From Janthinobacterium sp. TB1-E2 (lineage in GTDB: Bacteria; Pseudomonadota; Gammaproteobacteria; Burkholderiales; Burkholderiaceae_D): 64,000 nt of DNA. The DNA is taken from positions 5,580,001 to 5,644,000 of the forward strand of contig NZ_CP142523.1 of NCBI RefSeq assembly GCF_036885605.1. The letters are read 5' to 3'. Positions within the stretch are counted from its first letter, which is position 1; each line of letters starts with the position of its first letter. Made by a program: the position numbers and the translations under genes. The notes beneath the pieces are model-generated. The model did no database searches and had not been told where the DNA came from. It saw only the letters and a program-made list of their open reading frames with translations. Shown here piece by piece: positions 8,282 through 15,218 of this stretch.

Positions 8282-9393
8282 GCGCGCGTCCCCGCTGCCG
8301 CCGGCCACCACAGGCGGCGCGCGCCATCGAGGCCATGCGCCAGCAGCGTGGCCAGGAAGACCATGCCCCACACGTCGCGCGCGCCATACCAGCCCAGGTA
8401 CAGGGCCGGCATGGCCAGCGCGATGGCGACCCAGGCGATGGCGCCCCAGCGGCGCGCGTCGGACAGACCGCCCAGCGCCAGGGTGCCGCCGAAGATCAGC
8501 GCGAACAGAATGGCCTGCTGCGCACCGGCCAGCACCGCTTCATGGTTGACGTAATAGATCACGAGGCCGAACAGGATCACGCCGCCCGTGCCGATGAACA
8601 GCTCGGGCACGTGGAAGGTGCCGCGCGACTGCCAGTGGGGAAAGCGCGCGCGCAGCCATTTGAACAATTTCCCGTTGCTGGCCAGCAGCGGGTTATGCGT
8701 GGGTGTCATGCCCTTCACGCCATAGCGCATTTCCACGCCCTCGAGTTCGGGCTGGAAGCTGCCGAACAGCCTGTCCCACAGCAGCAGGGTGCCGCCGAAA
8801 TTGCGGTTGATGTAGCGTTTATCCGTGCCATGGTGCACGCGGTGGTGCGACGGCGTGACCATGAAACGATCGAGGATGCCGGACTTGTTCACCAGCGCAT
8901 TGTGGTTGTAGAACTGTACCGTGTAATGCAGCGACGAGACGACAAGGAAGATTTCCAGGGGCACGCCCAGCACAGCCAGGATGGCGATGAAGGGGAAATT
9001 CGTCAGCGACGAATACCAGGAATTGCGCACGCCCAGCGACAGGTTGAAATGCTCGCCCTGGTGGTGCACCACGTGCACGGCCCACAGCAGCGGAATTTTA
9101 TGGTGCAGCCGGTGCATCCAGTAAAAGCACAAGTCCCAGGCAAAAAACGCGAATATCCATTGCGCCGCCACGGGCCACTGGTCGACGACGTGCAGGTTCG
9201 CATGGCGCAGCAGCAGGGCGAAGGCCGCCACTTCCACGCCGCGGAACACCCACATCAGGATGTGGCCGGAATTGAGATTGAAGATCACGTCCTTCCACGG
9301 CACGGGTGTCTTGCGTACCCATTTGAGTATCAGCAGTTCGGCCAGCACGAAGGCCAGCATGATCAGGAACGACAGGGCAAATGGATTCATCAT
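8278..9393 (-). CDS. Sterol desaturase / fatty acid hydroxylase-family protein
   Basis: Membrane protein of 371 residues. It begins MMNPFALSFL at the ATG that overlaps the PAP2 stop by ATGA; longer upstream frame is out-of-frame PAP2 sequence. It has the fatty-acid-hydroxylase histidine clusters HRLHH, HVVHH and HHRVHH that bind a di-iron centre. The family hydroxylates or desaturates sterols, ceramides, carotenoids or fatty acids. The C-terminal 100 residues add three or four hydrophobic helices beyond the catalytic core. Its place in the operon suggests it oxidises a lipid made by the KAS III/SDR/adenylating enzymes. Confidence 0.9.
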   Translation of the reverse strand: MMNPFALSFLIMLAFVLAELLILKWVRKTPVPWKDVIFNLNSGHILMWVFRGVEVAAFALLLRHANLHVVDQWPVAAQWIFAFFAWDLCFYWMHRLHHKIPLLWAVHVVHHQGEHFNLSLGVRNSWYSSLTNFPFIAILAVLGVPLEIFLVVSSLHYTVQFYNHNALVNKSGILDRFMVTPSHHRVHHGTDKRYINRNFGGTLLLWDRLFGSFQPELEGVEMRYGVKGMTPTHNPLLASNGKLFKWLRARFPHWQSRGTFHVPELFIGTGGVILFGLVIYYVNHEAVLAGAQQAILFALIFGGTLALGGLSDARRWGAIAWVAIALAMPALYLGWYGARDVWGMVFLATLLAHGLDGARRLWWPAAAGTRA

Positions 9394-10031
9394 GGTGCGG
9401 TTTTGATGGAAACGGCGCGGCGGGCAGCCAAGGATACCTGCATTTTCGCCAGCATGCCGCCAGCGATGCCGACAAACAGGCCGGCGGCCAGATCGATGCT
9501 CACGTGCCGGCGCAGCGCGATGATGGCGTAGCAGATAGCCACGCCCAGCACCAGGGCCAGCGCGGAACGAACCAGGTGGCGTTTGTCGCACAGGGCCCAC
9601 GCGCACAGCAGGGTCAGGGCGCCGTGCAGCGACGGCAGGCAGTTTTGCGTGGAATCCGCCGCCTGCAGCATGCGCAGCGCCTGCGTGCTCCACGCGTTGC
9701 CCTCGCCCACGGGCGGGTAGGCGAGCGTGGTCGGATACAGCAGGAAGACCACGCCGCACAGGACGGCGGAAAGCGCCATGGCGCGCGCCAGCCAGCGCAC
9801 GCGGGCCGCATCGGCCGCCAGGTAGGTGTACGGGATCAGGATGAAGAAGGACAGGTACAGCCAGATGGCAGAGTCGCTGTAGGGAATGGCGCGGTCGATG
9901 GCCGTTTCGGGCAAGAGTACCCCCTGCCCTTGCAGCAAATCGCTGGAAAAATACACGAGGCCGACGCTGCCCCAGCCGGCCAGCAAGTGCAGCAGGCGGG
10001 AATACAGCGTCATGGTGTCTACAGATTTCAT
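9390..10031 (-). CDS. PAP2-superfamily membrane phosphatase or transferase
   Basis: Membrane protein of 213 residues with about six hydrophobic segments. The second and third phosphatase motifs are visible as CLPSLHGAL and RRHVSIDLAAG, but the usual first motif KxxxxxxRP is not clear. That is seen in the inositol-phosphotransferase-like (PAP2_3/Aur1-like) branch, whose members move phospho-head-groups between lipids. Four-base overlaps on both sides couple it to the adenylating enzyme and the sterol-desaturase-like gene. Role inferred: head-group removal or exchange on the pathway's lipid. Confidence 0.82.
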   Translation of the reverse strand: MKSVDTMTLYSRLLHLLAGWGSVGLVYFSSDLLQGQGVLLPETAIDRAIPYSDSAIWLYLSFFILIPYTYLAADAARVRWLARAMALSAVLCGVVFLLYPTTLAYPPVGEGNAWSTQALRMLQAADSTQNCLPSLHGALTLLCAWALCDKRHLVRSALALVLGVAICYAIIALRRHVSIDLAAGLFVGIAGGMLAKMQVSLAARRAVSIKTAP

Positions 10032-11332
10032 GCGGTGGCAAGACGCCGGATGCGGCGCCGTTTCATGGTGGGGTCAAAAGGAGGCAGTTCGCTGCTCGTC
10101 GTCCAGGCCAGGCTATCGACAGCCACGCCCAGGCCCTGCAGCACCGTTGCCAGGTGCGCGCGCAGGGCGGCCAGGCCCGCATCGTCCAGCGCCGCATGCA
10201 GCTGCAAGGCGCTATCGCCCGACTGCAACAGGCGGTAATCGGCGTCCGGCGGCAAGGCTTGCGCGAACGCGCGCGTCAGCACGTCGGCAAACACGGCGAC
10301 CGGTTCACCGCCGTTCGCCGATGGCAAGGATGGCAAGAACAACATATCGTCGCAGCGCCCTTCGATGCCATCGATGGCGCGCGTGGCGCGGCCGCACGGG
10401 CATGGCGTGGCGCGCGCGATCAGGATATCGTCCAGGCGGTAGCGCACGATGGGCTGCGTGATGCGCGTAAAGTCCGTAATCACGGGTACGAAGCGGCGTT
10501 GTTCCGCATCGAGCCACTGCGGCTCGATGTGCACGTATTCTTCGTTCAAATGCAGCACGCCGTGTTCGCAGCTGCTGGCAAGGAAACCCTCGGTGGCCTG
10601 GTAGATTTCATGCACGGCGCCAAACGCCTGCACGATCAGCGCGCGGTCCTGCGCTTCCAGCACTTCGGCCACGGAGATGACTTTTTTCGGCGCCAGCGCC
10701 AGGCTGCCGTCGATGACGCGCAAGGCCAGCTGGCGCAGTACCTGGGCCGGCGCGACGATGACGGATGGCCGGTATTGCGCCAGCCGCGCGCACAGTGCGT
10801 CGAACGGTTCGAACAGATCGTAAAACGCAAAGGTCAGCCACGGCGAACGCACGGCCGTGTACAGATTGCTGTTCGCGCGCAGGAACAGCGCCACCCGTTC
10901 GCCGGAAAACAGGCCGTCGGGCAGCGCCTTGGCCAGCATCACGCCCGCCCATTGCGCCTTTTCGCGGGGGCTGACGGTAAACACGGCGCGCCGCGACGAG
11001 GTACCCGACGACAGGCCCACCGTGATGTCGCCCACGGCCGGCGTGAAGTCGCGGCTATGCTCGGCCGCCATGGCCGCATCCATCGCCTGCGCCAAAGTTA
11101 CTCCTTCCGTGTTCATGGCGTCGAAATGCTCGAGCATCAGCGCCTTGTTCATGGTCGGCCACTGCGCCAGCGGCAAGTTGCGGTATGGGGCGAAGTAGCG
11201 GCTGCGCGCGCACAGCACATCGATGAAACGGGCCAGCTGCCGCTGCTGATAGGCGTCCAGCTGCGCGCGGTCCGCGAAACGCAAGCGGCGCGTGCGCCAG
11301 TACGACAGCAACAGCCAGACGATACGCTTCAC
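10028..11332 (-). CDS. F390 synthetase-related adenylate-forming enzyme
   Basis: Member of the ANL superfamily, 434 residues, related to coenzyme F390 synthetase and phenylacetate-CoA ligase. The phosphate loop reads LSSGTSSRR near residue 110, YQATEGF lies near 245, VRYRLDD near 297, and a CPCGRATRAIDGIEGR block near 310 resembles the end of the N-terminal domain in PaaK-like enzymes. The start is GTG, overlapping the MBL gene stop as GTGA. It should activate a carboxylate with ATP; a beta-hydroxy acid from the KAS III and SDR is an attractive but unproven substrate. Coenzyme F420 metabolism is not implied by anything nearby. Confidence 0.87.
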   Translation of the reverse strand: MKRIVWLLLSYWRTRRLRFADRAQLDAYQQRQLARFIDVLCARSRYFAPYRNLPLAQWPTMNKALMLEHFDAMNTEGVTLAQAMDAAMAAEHSRDFTPAVGDITVGLSSGTSSRRAVFTVSPREKAQWAGVMLAKALPDGLFSGERVALFLRANSNLYTAVRSPWLTFAFYDLFEPFDALCARLAQYRPSVIVAPAQVLRQLALRVIDGSLALAPKKVISVAEVLEAQDRALIVQAFGAVHEIYQATEGFLASSCEHGVLHLNEEYVHIEPQWLDAEQRRFVPVITDFTRITQPIVRYRLDDILIARATPCPCGRATRAIDGIEGRCDDMLFLPSLPSANGGEPVAVFADVLTRAFAQALPPDADYRLLQSGDSALQLHAALDDAGLAALRAHLATVLQGLGVAVDSLAWTTSSELPPFDPTMKRRRIRRLATA

Positions 11333-12159
11333 GGGCGGCCCGCCACGGCAATGTAGTCGACCGTATCTTCGTGCGTGATGCGGATCTGCGCATTGCCCGA
11401 CTGGTGCAACTGGTGCAGCCGGTTCAGGGTGGCGTAGTACGGCGCGCGCTTGTGCTGGATGATGAACGACAGTTCCGATGGGCCGCGCAACTGCTGGAAG
11501 CTTTCCGGCACCCAGGCCGCGTCCGACGCCAGCAGGGTCCAGCCGCCCTCCTGCAGCACGAAGGCGCCCAGATGGCCGATGGCGTGGCCGGGCAAGTCAA
11601 CGATGTAGATCTCGCCCGTGCCGCTGACGTCGCGCCCGTGCGTGAATGGCAGCAGGGCCGCCGGCAGGGCCGTTTCGGGCACGCTTTCCACAAAGGCGAG
11701 GCGGTCGGCGATATCGTTCGGCAGCAGCTCGGGCACGAAGGCCTGGCGCACGGCGGCCACGCCGGACAGGCCGCGCACGGCGTCCCAACCGGTTTTGGAC
11801 GCCATCAGCCGCGCGCCGGGAAAGTCGCGCATGCCGGCGATATGGTCGGCGTGAAAGTGCGACAGCAGCAGGGTGTGGATGTCGCCGGGCGATACGCCAT
11901 GCGCGCGCAGCTGGCCCTGCAGCGACTCGTTCTCGTCGAAGAAAATCGGCGTCACCCACGCATACATGCGGTACACGCCTTTCGACGTGGCGGCGCGGAA
12001 GTGCTCGGCGTAGCCCGTGTCCCACAGGTACGGGCCCGCGCGCGTCTCGATCAGGTAGGCGCGCGAAGGGAAGCAGCGGCTGGACAGCCCGCTGCCTTTC
12101 AGGACCATGCACGAAGGATGGGTGCAATGGCCGACGCGAAACGCGGTGATGCTAGCCAT
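11329..12159 (-). CDS. MBL-fold metallo-hydrolase, lactonase-like
   Basis: Cytoplasmic metallo-hydrolase of 276 residues. The zinc motif SHFHADHIAGM (HxHxDH) is near residue 105, with later ligands in PGHAIGHLG and ASDAAW. The overall layout resembles N-acyl-homoserine-lactone lactonases of the same superfamily. It starts at MASITAF with ATGGCTAG, overlapping the SDR stop by eight bases; the longer frame upstream is shadow. In an Ole-like pathway the beta-lactone is handled by the alpha/beta-hydrolase OleB; a lactonase-like MBL enzyme could fill an analogous slot, which is inference. Confidence 0.87.
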   Translation of the reverse strand: MASITAFRVGHCTHPSCMVLKGSGLSSRCFPSRAYLIETRAGPYLWDTGYAEHFRAATSKGVYRMYAWVTPIFFDENESLQGQLRAHGVSPGDIHTLLLSHFHADHIAGMRDFPGARLMASKTGWDAVRGLSGVAAVRQAFVPELLPNDIADRLAFVESVPETALPAALLPFTHGRDVSGTGEIYIVDLPGHAIGHLGAFVLQEGGWTLLASDAAWVPESFQQLRGPSELSFIIQHKRAPYYATLNRLHQLHQSGNAQIRITHEDTVDYIAVAGRP

Positions 12160-13189
12160 TGCGCTCCTTGCCCACCTTGTGCGCCGCCGCTTCCTGGCGC
12201 ACCCACTGCGCCGTGCGGGCAATGCCGTCCTGCAGGCTGACGATGGGACGGTAGCCGAGCACCTTGCGCGCCTTGGCGTTATCGAGCGTCATGTCGAAAC
12301 TGAGCGCGCCGATGCTGTAGGGCGTCAGCGATGGCTCGCGGCGGGTAAAACGCGAGGCGAACTGCATCAGGCGCGCGACCGCCGCCAGCACGCGGTAAGG
12401 CACGCTGACGATCTCGAACGGCTGCTGCAGATGGTCGCAGAACAGGGTGCGCAAGATGTCGCACAAGCGCGCCGGTTCGCCATTCGTGATGTTGAAGGCG
12501 GCGCCCGAAGCGATGGTCTTGTGTACGGTGGCCAGCCACATCGCATGCACGACGTTGTCCACATAGGTGACGTCGATGGTGGCCGCGCCGCCATTGGGCA
12601 ACGGCAGCTTGCCGCCGCGCTCCTGCAGCACCCTCGCCAGGCGCGGAATCAGGACCTGGTCGTGCGGGCCGAAGATGGCGCGTGGTCGCAGGATCACGCA
12701 CGTCATGCCGCGCTGGCGGTCGACGCACTCCTGCACCAGTTTTTCCGCCATCGCCTTGCTGCGCGCGTAGGCGTTGACGAAGGCGTCGGGGCGGAAGGAT
12801 TCCGGCACCTCGTAGCGGTTGCGGTAGTCGAAATAGATGGCCGGGGTGGAGATGTGCACGAAGCGCGCCACGTGCAGGCTGGCGGCCGCGCGCAGCAGCT
12901 GGGCCGTGGCCGTGACATTGGCGGCGATGAAGTCGCGTTCCGCGCCCCAGGGCGACGACAGCGCGGCGCAGTGCCAGACGGTGTCCATGCCGCGCACGAG
13001 TTCGTCGACCTGGCGCGGCGTGGCCTGCGCCAGGTCGAGCGCGACGAATTGCGCGCCCATGCGTTCGAGTTCGCGGCCCACGGCGGCGTTGCGGCCCGTG
13101 GCGCGCACTTCCACGCCCTGCGCCAGCAGGGTGCGCACGGCATTGCGTCCCAGCCCGCCCGTCGCTCCCGTGACCAGTATCCGCCTCAT
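12152..13189 (-). CDS. Extended SDR, NAD(P)-dependent reductase of the 3-beta-HSD/OleD type
   Basis: Extended short-chain dehydrogenase of 345 residues. It starts MRRILVTGATGGLGRNAV with the Rossmann glycine motif, and the catalytic Tyr-Lys pair is in YARSK. A strong AAGGTGGGG precedes this ATG, ten bases after the KAS III stop; the open frame continues seven codons up but lacks such a site. The nearest well-studied relatives by layout are 3-beta-hydroxysteroid dehydrogenases and OleD, which reduces 2-alkyl-3-keto acids. Next to a KAS III it most likely reduces the beta-keto product. Confidence 0.88.
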   Translation of the reverse strand: MRRILVTGATGGLGRNAVRTLLAQGVEVRATGRNAAVGRELERMGAQFVALDLAQATPRQVDELVRGMDTVWHCAALSSPWGAERDFIAANVTATAQLLRAAASLHVARFVHISTPAIYFDYRNRYEVPESFRPDAFVNAYARSKAMAEKLVQECVDRQRGMTCVILRPRAIFGPHDQVLIPRLARVLQERGGKLPLPNGGAATIDVTYVDNVVHAMWLATVHKTIASGAAFNITNGEPARLCDILRTLFCDHLQQPFEIVSVPYRVLAAVARLMQFASRFTRREPSLTPYSIGALSFDMTLDNAKARKVLGYRPIVSLQDGIARTAQWVRQEAAAHKVGKERNG

Positions 13190-13199
13190 TGCCCCACCT

Positions 13200-14180
13200 T
13201 CACAGGTCAAGTATCATGCCGCCGATGGTCAGGCCAGCGGCCGTGCCCATCATCAGCAAACGCTGGCCTGCCACGGCACGCCCCGTCATCACCGCCTCGT
13301 GCAGGGCGGTGGGCAAGGACGCGGCCACCTGGTTGCCATGCGTTTCAAAGATCTTGATGATTTTAGCATCGGGGACGTCGAGGATGCGCGCCGCATGCGC
13401 GAGCCCCAATGGGCTGGCCTGGTGCGGCACGACGACGTCGACCTTGTCCAGTCCCGCGCCCGACTCCTGCATCAATTCCGCCAGGAAATCCGGCATCACC
13501 TTGACGGCCAGGCGAAACACGGCCTTGCCATCCATGCGGAACAGGTAGTCGCCCGGTTCGCAGCCGTTGCGTGGGTTGCGCTCGGTGCCGCCGCCGCGGA
13601 TTTCGCAGTAGCGCCGCCCTTCCGGATACGTGCCCATCTTGTAGGCGCGGATGCCCGCGCTGCCGTCGCCCCGCTCGACGATGACGGCGGCGGCGCCGTC
13701 GCCAAAGATCATCGACGCTTCCGGCTCGCTCCAGTCCACGCCGCGCGACGCGAGGTCGGACGAAACGATGGCGATGCGCCGATAGGCGCCGCCGGCCAGC
13801 ATGGACGCGGCCACGCGGAAGGCGGCCATGAAACTGAGGCAACTGGCGTTGACGTCGAAGCTTTGCGTGCCAGGCGGCAAGCCCGCATGTTCGGCCACGA
13901 AGCAGGCCGTATTCGGCAATGCCTGCTCGGGCACGCCGCAGGCGCAGATCAGAAGATCGATGTCGGCCGGGCGCAGGCTGGCATTCTTCAGCGCATCGAG
14001 CAGAGCGGCGGCGCCCAGCTGGCTTTGCGACTCATCGGGCGCGGCGACAAAGCGCGACAGCACGCCGCTCTTGCGCAAGGTGTAGCCGGCCGGATGGCCC
14101 AGTTTCAGGTCCAGGCTGGCGGAGGTAACGCTGTGCGACGGCACGGCTTTGCCCGTCGCGATCAGGCGAACTGGAATCAT
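13200..14180 (-). CDS. Beta-ketoacyl synthase III family (FabH/OleA-like)
   Basis: Thiolase-fold condensing enzyme of 326 residues. The Cys-His-Asn triad is intact: VNASCLSF near residue 112, VVPHQAS near 255 and ETHGNQVAAS near 285; GTAAGLTIGG closes the protein. KAS III enzymes join an acyl-CoA to malonyl-ACP or, in the OleA type, to a second acyl-CoA. First gene of the seven-gene operon, 49 bases after the ion-channel gene on the same strand, with AAGGCC before the ATG. That it sits with an SDR and an adenylating enzyme, not with fab genes, argues for a specialised product. Confidence 0.9.
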   Translation of the reverse strand: MIPVRLIATGKAVPSHSVTSASLDLKLGHPAGYTLRKSGVLSRFVAAPDESQSQLGAAALLDALKNASLRPADIDLLICACGVPEQALPNTACFVAEHAGLPPGTQSFDVNASCLSFMAAFRVAASMLAGGAYRRIAIVSSDLASRGVDWSEPEASMIFGDGAAAVIVERGDGSAGIRAYKMGTYPEGRRYCEIRGGGTERNPRNGCEPGDYLFRMDGKAVFRLAVKVMPDFLAELMQESGAGLDKVDVVVPHQASPLGLAHAARILDVPDAKIIKIFETHGNQVAASLPTALHEAVMTGRAVAGQRLLMMGTAAGLTIGGMILDL

Positions 14181-14229
14181 GTTGGCCTTAAAAAAGTAAA
14201 GTAAATACGGTGGATGAAGGGTTCAGGCG

Positions 14230-15138
14230 CTAATCGCGGGCCAGCGGCGGCAATGCGACTCCGCAGTTCTTGCAGAAATTGGCATCGTCGTCGAGCCCTT
14301 CTTTCAGGCACGTGGGGCAGGTACGCGTGGTGACCAGCTTGGAGCTGCGCTGTACCGTCATCTCGGCGCTGATAATGCCGGTAGGCACTGCCAGGATGCC
14401 CCAGCCCAGCAACATCATCAACGAGGCGATGGTGCGCCCGATGTCGGTCTTCGGCGTGATATCGCCGAAACCCACCGTGGTCATGGTGCTGATGGCCCAG
14501 TATATCGACGTGGGGATACTGCTGAAACCGTTTTCCGGCCCTTCCACGACGTACATCACCGTGCCCAGCAGAAAGACCACCATCATGACGAATGACAGAA
14601 AGATGAGGATCTTGCGCCGGCTGGCCAGCAAGGCCCGCCCCAGCACCGTGTATTCATGCACATACGACGTGAGCTTGAGGATACGGAACATGCGCAGCAG
14701 GCGCAAAATGCGCACGTCGATCAGCACGTGCGCGCCCGGCAGCAGCAAGCCGATGTAGGTTGGCACGATGGCCAGCAAGTCGATAACGCCAAAGAAACTC
14801 TTGGCGTAGCGCACCGGATGCTGCAGGCACGCCAGGCGGGCGAAGTATTCGATGGTGAATAAAATCGTGAAAAACCATTCGAGCGCCGTCAGCCAGGTGC
14901 CATAGCGCTCGGCCACGGAGGCGACACTGCTGAGCACGACCACCGTCACGCTGATCAGGATGGCGGCGATCAGCAGCAAATCGAAGGCGCGGCCCGTGCG
15001 CGTTTCCGCCTCGAAGATGACGGTGTACACCTTCTCGCGCCAGCCCCGCTCGGGCTTGCCAAATTTTTGCTGCGTTTCCTGCGCCGCCAGCTGCTGCGGC
15101 GTCAGGGGCGCCGCTCCGCTTTTCGTCGCGGCTTTCAT
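14230..15138 (-). CDS. Voltage-gated potassium-type ion channel with C-terminal zinc ribbon
   Basis: Ion channel of 302 residues with six transmembrane segments. The S4 helix carries regularly spaced arginines (RILRLLRMFRILKL near residue 145) and the selectivity filter is TTVGFGD, the potassium signature. The last 30 residues have four cysteines, CPTC and CKNC, forming a zinc ribbon, an unusual cytoplasmic addition. The ATG at MKAATKSG is the only sensible start; the frame upstream begins with TTG only. A promoter-like pair is just upstream. Likely role: potassium conductance across the inner membrane. Confidence 0.9.
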   Translation of the reverse strand: MKAATKSGAAPLTPQQLAAQETQQKFGKPERGWREKVYTVIFEAETRTGRAFDLLLIAAILISVTVVVLSSVASVAERYGTWLTALEWFFTILFTIEYFARLACLQHPVRYAKSFFGVIDLLAIVPTYIGLLLPGAHVLIDVRILRLLRMFRILKLTSYVHEYTVLGRALLASRRKILIFLSFVMMVVFLLGTVMYVVEGPENGFSSIPTSIYWAISTMTTVGFGDITPKTDIGRTIASLMMLLGWGILAVPTGIISAEMTVQRSSKLVTTRTCPTCLKEGLDDDANFCKNCGVALPPLARD

Positions 15139-15155
15139 GTGGTTGATGTGCTCAT

Positions 15156-15183
15156 ATACTATTATTGTATAGATAATTGACAA
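15156..15183 (-). promoter_or_regulatory. Candidate sigma-70 promoter of the ion-channel gene
   Basis: On the minus strand TTGTCA and TAGTAT are 16 bases apart in an AT-rich island that contrasts with the GC-rich surroundings. Transcription would start about ten bases before the ATG, giving an almost leaderless message, in keeping with the lack of a clear Shine-Dalgarno site. A TATAC-N7-GTATA dyad overlaps the -10. Confidence 0.45.
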
Positions 15184-15218
15184 AGCACGGCGACACGCAC
15201 TGTTGCGCTACGGCAGCA

